Positions 28,035 to 38,036 are shown, counted from the first letter of the stretch. The stretch: 64,000 bases of DNA from Pseudoxanthomonas mexicana (GCF_001556105.1 NZ_LSIF01000002.1:1-64000); one strand, 5' to 3'. A program made the numbers and translations. Notes: generated by a model not told the origin, from the letters alone.

Positions 28035-28349
28035 ATGAAGCGTTATGCCTCCCTCTCGATGATGGCCCTGTTCCTGATGGCCGGCGCGGCCTTCGCCGGT
28101 GGCCAGACCACCACGCCCACCACCGACCACGGCCAGCACAAGCCGATGGATCATAAGAAGCAGGAGCATGGTCAGCACAAGCCGGCCGCGGCCGATGCCG
28201 ACTTCACTAAGCTCGATGCCAACAAGGACGGCTCGTTGTCCAAGGAAGAGCTGGCCAAGCACAAGCTGGCACCCCACTTTGGCATGCTCGATAGCAACAA
28301 GGACGGCAAGCTGAGCCCGCAGGAATTCGCTGCCGGCAAGGGCATGTAA
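28035..28349 (+). CDS. Secreted EF-hand protein with His-rich linker
   Basis: A 104-residue protein with a signal peptide (MMALFLMAGAAFA), a His/Lys-rich linker (DHGQHKPMDHKKQEHGQHKP) and two EF-hand loops, DANKDGSLSKEE and DSNKDGKLSPQE. The EF-hands suggest calcium binding; the linker suggests copper. AAGGAG precedes the ATG. It is 28 bp behind copF and part of the copper operon. Periplasmic; role unknown. Confidence 0.8.
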   Translation: MKRYASLSMMALFLMAGAAFAGGQTTTPTTDHGQHKPMDHKKQEHGQHKPAAADADFTKLDANKDGSLSKEELAKHKLAPHFGMLDSNKDGKLSPQEFAAGKGM

Positions 28350-28359
28350 GTGTTGTCGG

Positions 28360-28387
28360 CCTGGGAGCCGCATCAGCGGCTCCCAGG
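28360..28387 (+). terminator. Hairpin between EF-hand and DUF305 genes
   Basis: CCTGGGAGCCGC-ATCA-GCGGCTCCCAGG, a perfect 12-bp stem, followed by TTCTTCTG. It is probably a partial terminator after the EF-hand gene. Confidence 0.7.
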
Positions 28388-28423
28388 TTCTTCTGCCGTT
28401 CTGCCATTCCCACGGAGATTGTT

Positions 28424-28975
28424 ATGACCTCTTCGCACGGTACGCACGAAAACGCGCACGACCCGCAGTCCCGGCACGCAAAGCCGCACGCCTCGCACCC
28501 ACCTGCCCACCAGGCCCAGCAAGGGCATCAAGGCCACTATGGCCGCCTGTTGTTGATGATGGGCCTGTCTTTCGTGGCCATGTACGCCTTGATGTACGCC
28601 ATGGTCGATCAGTGGGCCAACGTCTATAACAACGTCAACCAGTTCTACATGGCGGGCCTGATGGCCGCTCCCATGCTGCTGATCGAGCTGTGGCTCATGT
28701 CCAGCATGTACCCCGATCGTCGACGCAATCTGATTCTGGCTGCTCTGACGCTCGCGTTCATGCTGTTCTGCTGGTGGGGAATTCGCACGCAAGCAGCGGT
28801 CACTGACAAGCAGTTCATCCGTTCGATGATTCCCCACCACGCTGGCGCCATCCTGATGTGCGAGGAGAATCGCCTGAAGGACCCTGAGTTGGTGAAGCTC
28901 TGCCAAGACATCATCACCTCGCAGACACAGGAGATCGCGCAGATGAAGCAACTGTTGGCTGAGCGCTCCCGCTAG
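28424..28975 (+). CDS. DUF305 membrane protein with His-rich N-terminus
   Basis: A 183-residue protein. The first 40 residues are His-rich (SSHGTHENAHD, HAKPHASHPPAHQ). Three hydrophobic helices follow (about 41-63, 72-90, 100-118), then a DUF305/ferritin-like segment: DKQFIRSMIPHHAGAILMCEENRLKDPELVKLCQDIITSQTQEIAQM. DUF305 proteins occur in many copper clusters, with MIPHH as the core motif. Its stop shares four bases with the stop of the convergent hutG gene. Probably an inner-membrane copper-binding or sequestering protein. Confidence 0.82.
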   Translation: MTSSHGTHENAHDPQSRHAKPHASHPPAHQAQQGHQGHYGRLLLMMGLSFVAMYALMYAMVDQWANVYNNVNQFYMAGLMAAPMLLIELWLMSSMYPDRRRNLILAALTLAFMLFCWWGIRTQAAVTDKQFIRSMIPHHAGAILMCEENRLKDPELVKLCQDIITSQTQEIAQMKQLLAERSR

Positions 28976-29934
28976 CTCACTGCCTTTTGCCAGCCGGTAT
29001 CACCCCATTGAGCGTGCGCACTGACCATGCGGTGGATCAAACGCGCGGCCACACGTGCGGTGGCCTGATCCGGATCCAAGGGCGGACACAGTTCCGCCAC
29101 GTCGACCACACGTACCTTGCCCGAGGCCATGACCAGATCCAGCAGGGCTTCCAGGACCTCCAGACTCACTCCGCGTGGGTTGGGGGCACTCACGCCCGGG
29201 GCCACAGCCTGCGGCAGCACGTCCAGGCACAGCGTCAGGTAGATCACGTCAACCGCCTCACACCACGCACGCAGCACCTCAGCCTGTGCCAGCCAGTTCC
29301 AGGTGCACAGCACGTCATCGGTGAGGTAATGGGCGCCTTCGCGCTCGGCCGTGGCGAATAGACGCGGTGTGTTGCCGGATCGACTTACACCAATGCAGTG
29401 ATACTGCAGCGGGGAGCCACTGCTGCGGGCATGCTCCAGTGCCTGCAGGAAGGGCGTGCCCGAGCTCGCACTGCCTTGCTCACGCAGATCAAAGTGTGCA
29501 TCGAAGTTGAAGATGCCGATGCGAGCGTTGGATGCGCCCAGGTGACCCCGCAGTGCGGCGTAGCTGGCATAGCCGATCTCGTGCCCGCCGCCCAGACCAA
29601 TCACCCAATGTCCCTGATCCAGCAGTTGCTGCGCTCGATGGGAGTAGTGGGCCTGCGCCAACTCCAATGCCTGATCCGCGCAGGTGATGTCGCCCGCATC
29701 GTAGAGCGGAGCACAGTGGAGCACGGGCAGGTTGGCCAAGGCGTTGCGAAGTGCACCGGGTCCTTGTGCGGCGCCCAGTCGGCCGCTGTTACGACGAATC
29801 CCTTCATCGCTGGCAAATCCCAGCAGAGCAATGCCGGGCGCCTCAGGCTGCGGGTCCAAGACCACCCTTTGGTGCCAGCGTTGCGTATCGGCGGTGGCCG
29901 GCAGGTCCACGCGTCCGTGCCACGCCAGATTCAC
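28972..29934 (-). CDS. hutG: N-formimidoyl-L-glutamate amidohydrolase HutG
   Basis: A 320-residue ureohydrolase-fold protein, last step of one histidine degradation route, giving glutamate and formamide. Metal-binding motifs are [10 protein letters not shown] and [10 protein letters not shown]; the third is [18 protein letters not shown], where many relatives have an Asp instead of the Cys. The start overlaps the hutH stop by 4 bp. The 3' end overlaps the convergent DUF305 gene by 4 bp. Cytosolic. Confidence 0.88.
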   Translation of the reverse strand: MNLAWHGRVDLPATADTQRWHQRVVLDPQPEAPGIALLGFASDEGIRRNSGRLGAAQGPGALRNALANLPVLHCAPLYDAGDITCADQALELAQAHYSHRAQQLLDQGHWVIGLGGGHEIGYASYAALRGHLGASNARIGIFNFDAHFDLREQGSASSGTPFLQALEHARSSGSPLQYHCIGVSRSGNTPRLFATAEREGAHYLTDDVLCTWNWLAQAEVLRAWCEAVDVIYLTLCLDVLPQAVAPGVSAPNPRGVSLEVLEALLDLVMASGKVRVVDVAELCPPLDPDQATARVAARLIHRMVSAHAQWGDTGWQKAVS

Positions 29935-31469
29935 GCGCGCAGATCCTGCAGCGGCCAGTCCAGGAACGCGCGCAAACCGCCCCGCTCGATCAAGGCTTCC
30001 ATCGCCTGCATTTCCGGGGCCAGATAGCGATCCTCATCGTAGCGGGGGACCTCGCTACGCACCTGTGCATGCACTGCCTCCAATGCCTGCGAAGACGCCA
30101 GCGGCCGCCTGAACTCAATGCCTTGGCAGGCGGCGAGCAGCTCGATGGCCACGATCCGGCGCACGTTGTCGGCTACCTCGCGCGACTTGCGCGCGGCGAA
30201 GGTGGCCATGCTGACGTGATCCTCCTGATTGGCCGAGGTGGGCAGGGAGTCCACGCTGGCCGGGTGGGAGAGGGTCTTGTTCTCGCTGGCCAGGGCGGCC
30301 GCGGTCACGTGCGCGATCATGAAGCCGGAGTTCACGCCCGGATTGGCGACCAGGAAGGCGGGCAAGCCGGAGATCGTGGCATCGATGAGTAGGGCGATGC
30401 GCCGTTCCGACAGTGCGCCAATCTCGGACACCGCCATCGTCAGCTGGTCCGCGGCAAAGGCCACCGGCTCGGCGTGGAAGTTGCCGCCGGAGATCACCTC
30501 GCCGGTGTCGGTGAATACCAGCGGATTGTCGGAGACTGCATTGGCTTCGGTCAGCAGCACGTGGGCGGCGTGCTGCATGACATCGCGCACCGCGCCCATG
30601 ACCTGAGGCTGACACCGAAGGCTGTAAGGGTCTTGCACGCGGGTGTCGTTGTGAAGGTGCGATTGGCGAATGGCACTGCCGGCCAGCAGCCGCTGGTAGT
30701 GCGCAGCCACTGCTATCTGGCCCGGCTGGCCACGCACGGCGTGGATGCGCGGATCGAACGGAGCATCGGAGCCGCATGCCGCATCCACGCTCATCGCGCC
30801 GGTTAGCACGGCGGCTGCATAGACTTGTTCGGCAGCAAACAGCGCCATCAGCGCAATACCCGTGGACACTTGGGTACCGTTGAGCAGCGCCAGCCCTTCC
30901 TTGGCGGCCAGTCGGATGGGAGCGATCCCGGCGTCTTGCAGCGCTTGGCTGGCCGACATGATCTGCCCGTCGACGCGTACCTGGCCTTCGCCCATGGCCG
31001 CCAAGGTCAGATGCGCCAAGGGGGCCAGATCACCGGATGCACCGACCGAACCCTGGGCGGGGATACAGGGCCAGATCCCGGCGTTGTAGACCGCGATCAG
31101 GGTGGTCAGCGTCTGCTCGCGCACACCCGAGTAGCCCCGCGCCAGGGAAGCGATCTTGGTGGCGAAGATCAGGCGCACGCAGGCATCGTCGAGCAATGGC
31201 CCCATGCCCACGGCGTGCGAACGTACCAGGTTGGTTTGCAACTGTTCCAGTTGCTCGCGTGGGATGTGGACTTTGGCCAGTTTGCCGAAGCCGGTGTTGA
31301 TGCCATAGGCCGGCTCGCCGGCGGCCACGATGGCCTGCACGGCCTGCGAAGAGGCGCGGACGTTGTCCCAGCAATCTGCGTCCAGGGCGATGGGATCAGT
31401 CCCTTGCGCGATCTGCCGCAGCTGGGCCAACGTCAGCTGGCCCGGTGTCAGGGTAAGCATGCGATTCAC
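29931..31469 (-). CDS. hutH: Histidine ammonia-lyase HutH
   Basis: A 512-residue histidase. The MIO cofactor comes from the Ala-Ser-Gly triad in [15 protein letters not shown], near residue 145. Further conserved stretches are [25 protein letters not shown] and NQEDHVSM. It converts histidine to urocanate and ammonia. Its start overlaps hutU and its stop overlaps hutG, both by 4 bp, so the genes form one tightly coupled operon. Confidence 0.97.
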   Translation of the reverse strand: MNRMLTLTPGQLTLAQLRQIAQGTDPIALDADCWDNVRASSQAVQAIVAAGEPAYGINTGFGKLAKVHIPREQLEQLQTNLVRSHAVGMGPLLDDACVRLIFATKIASLARGYSGVREQTLTTLIAVYNAGIWPCIPAQGSVGASGDLAPLAHLTLAAMGEGQVRVDGQIMSASQALQDAGIAPIRLAAKEGLALLNGTQVSTGIALMALFAAEQVYAAAVLTGAMSVDAACGSDAPFDPRIHAVRGQPGQIAVAAHYQRLLAGSAIRQSHLHNDTRVQDPYSLRCQPQVMGAVRDVMQHAAHVLLTEANAVSDNPLVFTDTGEVISGGNFHAEPVAFAADQLTMAVSEIGALSERRIALLIDATISGLPAFLVANPGVNSGFMIAHVTAAALASENKTLSHPASVDSLPTSANQEDHVSMATFAARKSREVADNVRRIVAIELLAACQGIEFRRPLASSQALEAVHAQVRSEVPRYDEDRYLAPEMQAMEALIERGGLRAFLDWPLQDLRA

Positions 31470-33160
31470 TCCAGAATGGCCGGCAGGGTCAGGCCATGCT
31501 CACGGGCACAGGCCAGTGCCTGCTCGTAACCCGCATCGGCGTGGCGCATCACGCCCGTGGCTGGGTCGTTCCACAGCACACGCGCCAGCCGGCGATCGGC
31601 TTGCTCGGTGCCATCGCACACGATGACCACGCCCGAGTGTTGCGAGAAGCCCATCCCGACGCCGCCGCCATGATGCAGGCTCACCCAGGTCGCACCGCCA
31701 CTGGTGGCCAGCAGCGCGTTGAGCAGCGGCCAGTCCGAGACCGCATCGGAGCCATCGCGCATGCCTTCGGTTTCACGGTTGGGGCTGGCTACTGAGCCGC
31801 AGTCCAGGTGATCGCGTCCGATAACAATCGGTGCTTTGAGCTCGCCATTGCGCACCATTTCGTTGAAGGCCAGCGCGGCCTTGTGGCGCTCGCCCAAGCC
31901 CAACCAGCAGATCCGTGCGGGCAGACCTTGGAAGGCAATGCGCTCGCGGGCCTGGTCCAGCCAGTGGTGAAGATGCGTGTTGTCAGGAAACAGTTCTTTG
32001 ACCTTGGCATCGGTCTTGTAGATGTCTTCTGGATCCCCGCTCAGGGCCACCCATCGGAACGGGCCCATGCCGCGGCAGAACAGCGGACGGATACAGGCGG
32101 GCACGAAGCCGGGGAAGGCAAAGGCGTTGTCCACGCCCTGATCCAGCGCCACCTGGCGGATGTTGTTGCCGTAATCGATCGTCGGCACGCCCATGGCGTG
32201 GAAATCGAGCATCGCGCGCACATGCGTGGCACACGAGGCCGCAGCAGCCTGCGCCAGCTCGCGTCGCTGACCATCGTCACCGCCGCGCGCCTGTTCCCAC
32301 TGTGAGAGGGTCCATCCGGCGGGCAGATAGCCATTGATCAGGTCATGCGCTGAGGTCTGATCGGTCACGGCGTGAGGGCGGGAACCTCCATTGCGCGCGC
32401 GCGCGACGAACTGCGGCAACAGTTCGGCCGCATTACCCAGCAAGCCCACCGATACCGGCGTCGGGCTGTGTTCGATGATCTGCAAGGCTTCATCGATGGA
32501 GTAGGCCTTGTGATCGACATAGCGGGTGCGGATACGAAAATCGATCCGAGACTCCTGGCACTCGATCACGATGCTGCTGGCCCCGGCTAAGGTCGCCGCC
32601 AACGCCTGCGCGCCCCCCATACCGCCCAAGCCGGCGGTGAGGATCCACTTGTTCTGCCAGTTACCACCATAGTGCTGGCGACCCAGCTCAACGAACGTCT
32701 CGTAGGTCCCCTGCACGATGCCCTGGCTACCGATGTAGATCCAACTGCCGGCGGTCATCTGCCCGTACATCATCAAGCCCTTCTTATCGAGCTCGTTGAA
32801 ATGCTCCCAGGTCGCCCAATGAGGCACCAGGTTGGAGTTGGCGATCAGTACGCGCGGTGCATCCGGATGCGTGCGGAACACGCCTACCGGTTTTCCCGAT
32901 TGCACCAACAAGGATTCATCGTCCTCTAGCGCCTGCAACGTGGCCAGGATGCGATCAAAACTTTTCCAGTCACGCGCGGCACGACCGATTCCACCGTAGA
33001 CCACCAGATCTTCCGGGTGCTCGGCCACGTCGGGATCCAGGTTGTTCTGGATCATGCGGTAGGCCGCTTCAGTCAGCCAGCTCTTGCAGTGCAACTGGGT
33101 GCCGATCGGAGCGCGAACGGTGCGCGTAGGGGAAGCGGAGCGTTCCAAGGTATCCATCAA
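31466..33160 (-). CDS. hutU: Urocanate hydratase HutU
   Basis: A 564-residue urocanase. The NAD-binding part contains [20 protein letters not shown]; the active-site Cys region is [56 protein letters not shown] is diagnostic. It converts urocanate to imidazolonepropionate. The next enzyme, imidazolonepropionase (HutI), is not encoded in this window. The gene starts 4 bp behind hutC. Confidence 0.97.
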   Translation of the reverse strand: MMDTLERSASPTRTVRAPIGTQLHCKSWLTEAAYRMIQNNLDPDVAEHPEDLVVYGGIGRAARDWKSFDRILATLQALEDDESLLVQSGKPVGVFRTHPDAPRVLIANSNLVPHWATWEHFNELDKKGLMMYGQMTAGSWIYIGSQGIVQGTYETFVELGRQHYGGNWQNKWILTAGLGGMGGAQALAATLAGASSIVIECQESRIDFRIRTRYVDHKAYSIDEALQIIEHSPTPVSVGLLGNAAELLPQFVARARNGGSRPHAVTDQTSAHDLINGYLPAGWTLSQWEQARGGDDGQRRELAQAAAASCATHVRAMLDFHAMGVPTIDYGNNIRQVALDQGVDNAFAFPGFVPACIRPLFCRGMGPFRWVALSGDPEDIYKTDAKVKELFPDNTHLHHWLDQARERIAFQGLPARICWLGLGERHKAALAFNEMVRNGELKAPIVIGRDHLDCGSVASPNRETEGMRDGSDAVSDWPLLNALLATSGGATWVSLHHGGGVGMGFSQHSGVVIVCDGTEQADRRLARVLWNDPATGVMRHADAGYEQALACAREHGLTLPAILE

Positions 33161-33164
33161 ATCC

Positions 33165-33890
33165 TCAAGGGGTCAGGGGGGCGCCAACCTGGAAGGTGCC
33201 CACAAAGCGGTAACGAGATGCCGGGTGAATCAACCGCACAAAGCTGGCCACCTGTCCGCGCGACCACGTACGTCGGGTCAGCACCAGCAACGGATCGCCT
33301 TCGTTGATCTTCAGTTGCGCGGCCAGACGCTTGCTTGCCGTCTCGGCTTCGATCACATGTTCGGCGCGCTCCAGCGGCGCAACACGCATCAGGTACTGGT
33401 GCGGAATCTCGGTGTGGAAATCGATGTCCAGGTAATCCGGCGCCACGCTGGGTTGCACGAAGCGATCCTCCAACTGCACCGGCTTGTCATCGCTGTGGTG
33501 GAGCAGGCGACTGTGGAACAGCTCCGTACCGGGTGTCAGGCCGAAGTTGGTCGTCACACTGGAGCGCGCCTCGACCGTCTCGCAGATCAGCACTTGGACC
33601 GAGTGTGTCTGGCCGCGTGACTGAATCTCTTCGCGAATACTGCGCACCTCGAACATCGCCGATTCGGCCTTGGGGCCGGCGACGAACGTGCCGACGCCTT
33701 GCACCCGGGTCAGTACGCCGGCATCGGTCAACTCGCGCAGCGCTCGATTCACTGTCATGCGAGACAAGCCAAACTTGGCCGTCAGTTCGTTCTCGCTGGG
33801 GACGCGACTGCGCGCGGGCCAGTCGCCGTTGGTGATGTGACGCAGGATGAAGTGCTTGAGCTTCTGGTAGTGCGGCTTGGGTTCGTCCAT
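33165..33890 (-). CDS. hutC: Histidine utilization repressor HutC
   Basis: A 241-residue GntR/HutC-family regulator. The DNA-binding domain covers residues 5-70 ([44 protein letters not shown]). The rest is a UTRA ligand-binding domain, which senses urocanate in HutC. It heads the hutCUHG operon. Two GTATAGACA motifs in opposite orientation lie in the upstream gap and are the likely operators. Confidence 0.95.
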   Translation of the reverse strand: MDEPKPHYQKLKHFILRHITNGDWPARSRVPSENELTAKFGLSRMTVNRALRELTDAGVLTRVQGVGTFVAGPKAESAMFEVRSIREEIQSRGQTHSVQVLICETVEARSSVTTNFGLTPGTELFHSRLLHHSDDKPVQLEDRFVQPSVAPDYLDIDFHTEIPHQYLMRVAPLERAEHVIEAETASKRLAAQLKINEGDPLLVLTRRTWSRGQVASFVRLIHPASRYRFVGTFQVGAPLTP

Positions 33891-33905
33891 GGCCCAAGCA
33901 TTACA

Positions 33906-33914
33906 TGTCTATAC
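33906..33914. promoter_or_regulatory. Predicted HutC operator, hut promoter
   Basis: TGTCTATAC (minus strand GTATAGACA) within GGTTGTATAGACATG. On the minus strand it lies in the spacer between TTGGAC and TAATGC, a plausible hutC promoter. Confidence 0.6.
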
Positions 33915-33954
33915 AACCAGTCCAACCACTTTCGATGCTGTGCTGCACAAGCAG

Positions 33955-33997
33955 TTGACACTAAGAATTTCCTCGTGTTATTGCTGTGGTATAGACA
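33955..33997 (+). promoter_or_regulatory. Plus-strand promoter with second GTATAGACA motif
   Basis: TTGACA at 33955-33960, a 17-bp spacer, then TTATTG at 33978-33983 form a plausible sigma-70 promoter toward the CopL-like gene at 34021. GTATAGACA at 33989-33997 sits at the expected transcription start and matches the hut-side site, inverted. Confidence 0.5.
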
Positions 33998-34020
33998 ACC
34001 TGCGGGTTCGCCACACGCTC

Positions 34021-34440
34021 ATGCCGTCGCTTCGCGTGCTACTGCGTATGTTCCTGATCCTCGTGCTCTGCGCGGATGGGATCCTTAGCGCGCAGGCCAC
34101 TACGCGGATGGCCGTGCGACACATTCCTCCCCCAGGCGCGGTGAATGGCACCCACTCGGTGCATGGCGGCGCGCGTGTCAATGAACGCGCCAAGATTAGT
34201 AACGATTGCAACAAAATTCTTCCCGGCGGCAAGCAAGCCGGGCAGGGTGATCAGAACGATCATCAGTGCGACTGCAGCACCACCTCCTGCGACTGCAGCT
34301 GTGTGCTCACCTTTTTCGCCGGGCGTGTGCCGGTCATCTTTGCCGCCCGGCACGCCCTGACGAGCACCTACCTACCTACGCCCGAGTTGCCGCCGCTGCG
34401 ACGACAGGTATCCCGGCTGTTCCGACCTCCCATCGGCTAA
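34021..34440 (+). CDS. Second CopL-like small exported protein
   Basis: A 139-residue protein with a signal segment (LLRMFLILVLCADGILSA) and a Cys-rich centre (CNKI, HQCDCSTTSCDCSCV). It ends ...SRLFRPPIG, matching the unusual ...PHLIRPPIG end of copL at 20396; the two have exactly the same length. The ATG at 34021 gives the signal peptide. It lies 117 bp upstream of a TonB receptor with hairpins in between, the same layout as copL-copA. By analogy with copper-responsive upstream ORFs before TonB transporters (CruR type in Bordetella) it may regulate the receptor. Confidence 0.72.
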   Translation: MPSLRVLLRMFLILVLCADGILSAQATTRMAVRHIPPPGAVNGTHSVHGGARVNERAKISNDCNKILPGGKQAGQGDQNDHQCDCSTTSCDCSCVLTFFAGRVPVIFAARHALTSTYLPTPELPPLRRQVSRLFRPPIG

Positions 34441-34449
34441 TGCTGCTTG

Positions 34450-34545
34450 GTCGCCATTGATTGGCGACGTCTACGCACGCCCTGATGTCGCATAGGCCCC
34501 CACGTCTGGGGCACCAGGGTCATACGCATGCATTGCCCTTCGGGG
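34450..34545 (+). promoter_or_regulatory. Hairpin leader between CopL-like ORF and TonB receptor
   Basis: GTCGCCA-TTGAT-TGGCGAC (34450-34468), GCCCC-CACGTCT-GGGGC (34496-34512) and a CCC-TTCG-GGG tetraloop (34536-34545). The last one runs into the GGGGGAGAG ribosome site of the receptor and could mask it. Confidence 0.55.
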
Positions 34546-34557
34546 GAGAGAGAACCC

Positions 34558-37278
34558 ATGTACTTCAAGCGCAATCCTTTGGCGGTATCCGTCGGTGCCC
34601 TTTTGTGCGCCGGTTTTTCCACGGTGGCTCTGGCTCAGCAGGCTGAACAGGGAGCCACGAGCGAGTCGGCCAAGACGCTGGACACCGTCCAGGTCACCGG
34701 CAGCCATATCAAACGACTGCAGCTCTCCGGTGTTGGTCCGGTCAGCGTGGTTGATGCCGAAGCCATCGGGCGCTCCGGCGCCACTTCGGTGGAGACGCTG
34801 CTGCAGCGCCTGCCGGCCTCGGCCGGTTTTGCCGGCAGCCAGTCCAATGCCTACTGGGCCGAGAACGGCTACGGCACTACTCAGGTCAATCTGCGCGGCC
34901 TGGGCATCAACCGCACGTTGGTTCTGCTCAATGGTCGTCGTGTGGTCAATGGTGGCACCGGTGCCAACAGCTCGGTTGACCTGAACATCATCCCGGTAGC
35001 GCTGATCGAGCGGATCGAGGTCCTCAAGGACGGCGCCTCAGCCATCTACGGTGCCGATGCCGTGGCGGGCGTGGTGAACATCATCACCAAGAAGAACTAC
35101 GACGGTGCCGAGGCGGCGGTGCGGTACGGACAGACCTTCGAAAGTGATGGCGAAGAAAAGTCGTTCGATTTCGCCTGGGGCATTACGTCAGACCGCGGCT
35201 CGTTGATGGCCGGCATCAACTACTCGGAGACCGGCACGGTCAACATGGCCTCACGCGCACCGTGCGGCTTGGGTGAGGTCGACGGGCAACTCGAATGTGT
35301 GGGCAGCTCGGCCACCATCGGTGGTCGCGCATTGCTAGCCGACGGCTCGCGCGTGAACTTCAATCAGGATCCCAATGGTGACGGGGATTTCTATGAACCG
35401 TATTCGGCAGCCAAACATAACTACAACGGCAATCCCTATCTCAATGCCGTCAATCCGATCAAGCGTTTGAGCTTCAGCCTATTCGGCGACAGCACGGTGA
35501 ATGAAACCACGCGCGTGTTCACCGAGTTGATGTTCACCAACCGCCAGTCCGACCAGTTGGCCACGCCCGGCAGCTTGGGTGTCTATCGCCCGATCAACAT
35601 TGCGGCCAGTCACCCGACCAATCCGACCGGACAGGACCTGCTGCTGCAGCGCCGCCGTCTGGAAGAGGCCGGTCCGCGCGAGTTCTTCCAGGAGACCAAT
35701 ACCTTCCGCGTGGTCGCGGGCATCGAAGGCCAACTCGGCATGAACTGGGACTGGTCGGCCGCGCTGAACTGGGGCCGCAACACCGGTGTGGATGGCTCGA
35801 CCAATGTGGCCAATCTGGACCGGGTGGATGACACGCTCAACACCGCGCTGTGCAGCAACACCCCCGGTGCCGCGATTCCGTGCGGTGACTACCTCGGCTA
35901 CGGCGATCTGACCCCCGAGGTCCTCAACTACATCCTTTTCAGGACGCGCGACAACGGCGGCAACGACCAGAAGAGCTTCACGGCCAACATCAGCGGCCAG
36001 CTCTTCGAGATGCCGGCCGGCTGGGTGGGCTTTGCCTCGGGCATCGAGGTCCGCAAGGAGCGTGGTTGGCGTGATCCCGATCCGCTGACGGTGCTGGGCA
36101 TTGCCAACACGAATCAACAGGATCCGATCGCCGGTGAGTACACGGCCAAGGAAGCCTTCGCCGAGTTTGCCGTGCCGCTGCTGCAGGACAGCGTGATCGC
36201 CGAGAGCCTGACGCTCAATGCCGCCGTGCGCTACTCCGACTACGACCTGTTCGGGGAAGACGTGAACTACAAGGTAGGCCTGGATTGGCAGATCGTGCCG
36301 TCCTTGAAAGTGCGCGCCAACTACGCCACGGCTTTCCGCATCCCCAACATCCCCGAGTTGTTTGGCGGCGTGGCCGAAGGCAACCTGACCACGACCGATC
36401 CCTGTAGCGGCTGGAGTAGCTTGCCGGCTGATTCGGTAGTGCGTCAAAACTGCCAGTCGTACGGTGTGCCGGCAGGTTACGTGCAGCCGGGCAACACGAT
36501 CCTCACCACCTCTGGCGGCAATCCTAACCTGGAGCCGGAAGATGCCAAGTCCCTGACCGTGGGTGCGGTCTGGACCCCGAGCTTCCTGCCGGGACTGACG
36601 CTGACGGTGGACTACTTCAACATCAAGATCGACAACGCCATCCAGCGCATCGATGGCTCAACCAAGCTGTCGATCTGCTACAACACCCCGGGCTTGGCGC
36701 ATCCGTTCTGCGGCAATGACAACTTCACCCGCAACCCGATCACCGGTGAAGTGGACTTCCTGTCGTCCCAGCCGGTCAATGCCGCCAATGAGCGGGTACG
36801 GGGCATCGACCTGGGCGGTCTGTACGAGTTCGCGGTCGCTGGGTTCGATTCGACTCTGAGTGTGGATGTGTCCTACCTGGACCAGTACGACGTGCGGCCG
36901 TTCCCGGGCGCGGAGGTGATCGAGTACGCCGGCAAGATCACCGGTGGCCGTGGCAGCTTCACTCACTGGCGCGCCTTGACCTCGCTGACGATGGAGCGCG
37001 AAGCCTGGTCCGGCTCATACAGCTTGCAGTACATCGGCAAGGCGGATGACATCAACGCCAGCCCCGGCGACATTGGCGATCATGCCCCCAGCGTGACCTA
37101 CCACAATGTCCAGCTCAAGTACGCACCGAACAAGACCTTCGATGTGTCCTTCGGCATCGACAACCTGTACGACAAGAAAGCCCCGTTCATCCAGAGCTAC
37201 ACCGACGCCAATACCGACACGATGACGTATGACCTGCTGGGTCGTCGTTGGTATGCACGCGTGGGTTACCACTGGTAA
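34558..37278 (+). CDS. TonB-dependent outer-membrane receptor (no STN domain)
   Basis: A 906-residue receptor. The signal peptide ends around ALAQQ. The plug domain begins with the TonB box-like TLDTVQVTGSHIKR and includes QVNLRGLGINRTLVLLNGRRVV and LKDGASAIYGADAVAGVVNIIT. The beta-barrel ends in RRWYARVGYHW with a terminal aromatic residue. Cys pairs occur in extracellular loop regions. It has no N-terminal signalling extension, unlike its close paralogue at 41575. The upstream CopL-like ORF and downstream PepSY reductase genes suggest metal (perhaps copper or iron chelate) uptake. Confidence 0.93.
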   Translation: MYFKRNPLAVSVGALLCAGFSTVALAQQAEQGATSESAKTLDTVQVTGSHIKRLQLSGVGPVSVVDAEAIGRSGATSVETLLQRLPASAGFAGSQSNAYWAENGYGTTQVNLRGLGINRTLVLLNGRRVVNGGTGANSSVDLNIIPVALIERIEVLKDGASAIYGADAVAGVVNIITKKNYDGAEAAVRYGQTFESDGEEKSFDFAWGITSDRGSLMAGINYSETGTVNMASRAPCGLGEVDGQLECVGSSATIGGRALLADGSRVNFNQDPNGDGDFYEPYSAAKHNYNGNPYLNAVNPIKRLSFSLFGDSTVNETTRVFTELMFTNRQSDQLATPGSLGVYRPINIAASHPTNPTGQDLLLQRRRLEEAGPREFFQETNTFRVVAGIEGQLGMNWDWSAALNWGRNTGVDGSTNVANLDRVDDTLNTALCSNTPGAAIPCGDYLGYGDLTPEVLNYILFRTRDNGGNDQKSFTANISGQLFEMPAGWVGFASGIEVRKERGWRDPDPLTVLGIANTNQQDPIAGEYTAKEAFAEFAVPLLQDSVIAESLTLNAAVRYSDYDLFGEDVNYKVGLDWQIVPSLKVRANYATAFRIPNIPELFGGVAEGNLTTTDPCSGWSSLPADSVVRQNCQSYGVPAGYVQPGNTILTTSGGNPNLEPEDAKSLTVGAVWTPSFLPGLTLTVDYFNIKIDNAIQRIDGSTKLSICYNTPGLAHPFCGNDNFTRNPITGEVDFLSSQPVNAANERVRGIDLGGLYEFAVAGFDSTLSVDVSYLDQYDVRPFPGAEVIEYAGKITGGRGSFTHWRALTSLTMEREAWSGSYSLQYIGKADDINASPGDIGDHAPSVTYHNVQLKYAPNKTFDVSFGIDNLYDKKAPFIQSYTDANTDTMTYDLLGRRWYARVGYHW

Positions 37279-37287
37279 GGCCCGCTT

Positions 37288-37320
37288 CACCTGTCCCCGT
37301 CCGTGTGACGGGGGCAGGTG
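37288..37320 (+). terminator. Long hairpin behind the first TonB receptor
   Basis: CACCTG-T-CCCCGTC pairs with GACGGGG-G-CAGGTG around a 5-nt loop, 14 bp with one G-U. It is followed by TCGTCTTCC, not a clear U-run. A strong intercistronic stem that probably lowers expression of the reductase genes relative to the receptor. Confidence 0.6.
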
Positions 37321-37346
37321 TCGTCTTCCTGTCGAACGAGATCACT

Positions 37347-38036
37347 ATGAAATCGGCTTTCTGGGCGCGTAAGGCCCACAAATGGATTGGCCTGATCATC
37401 GGCGTGCAAGCGCTGCTGTGGATGATCAGCGGCGTTTACATGACGGTCATTTCCCTGGACATCATCCATGGCGATCACCTGGCCCATGCGCATCAGCAAC
37501 CGCTGGTAGCACCCACACACTTGTCAGGTGAGGAACTGCAACGCCGCTACCCGGGCATGACCCAGGTCAAGCTCAAGCGCCTGCTAGAGCGGGATGTCTA
37601 TGAGATCCATGCCCGCGATCAGGTGTACTTGCTGGACGCCACGACGGGGGAGGTGCTCTCCCCAGGTGATCAGCAGATGGCGATCGCCTTGGCAAAAGAT
37701 GTCTATCAAGGCCAGGCACCCGTAGCTCGGGTCGAGTGGGTTACCCAGGCGCCGCAAGAAGTGGCCACCCGCCCGGTTCCCATGTGGGCGGTGCACTACG
37801 CCGATGCCGGTGAAACCACCCTGTATTTCTCGCCCTACAGCGGCGAGTTACTGGCGCGGCGGCACAGCCTGTGGCGCTGGTTCGATTTCCTGTGGATGTT
37901 CCACATCATGGACTACGAGGCCCGTTCGGACGTCAACAACACCTTGTTGCGCGTGGCCTCGGCGGTTGGCTTGGTGTTCGTGCTCAGTGGTGCTTGGTTG
38001 CTGTTCTACAGCTTTCGCAGGAGGGCCGCAGCATGA
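37347..38036 (+). CDS. PepSY domain membrane protein
   Basis: A 229-residue inner-membrane protein with a first helix HKWIGLIIGVQALLWMISGVYMTV, a periplasmic PepSY-type domain (about 40-165) and a C-terminal helix SAVGLVFVLSGAWLLFYSF. The motif LWRWFDFLWMFHIMDYEARSDVNN with His resembles the heme or quinone site of PepSY-TM proteins that support siderophore iron reduction. Its stop overlaps the next start (ATGA). It resembles the N-terminal part of the next protein, so the pair likely arose by duplication. Confidence 0.85.
   Translation: MKSAFWARKAHKWIGLIIGVQALLWMISGVYMTVISLDIIHGDHLAHAHQQPLVAPTHLSGEELQRRYPGMTQVKLKRLLERDVYEIHARDQVYLLDATTGEVLSPGDQQMAIALAKDVYQGQAPVARVEWVTQAPQEVATRPVPMWAVHYADAGETTLYFSPYSGELLARRHSLWRWFDFLWMFHIMDYEARSDVNNTLLRVASAVGLVFVLSGAWLLFYSFRRRAAA

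Noticed and set aside
35479..36447. 322-residue frame antisense to the first TonB receptor
   Set aside because: Shadow of the receptor gene, with no recognisable domain.
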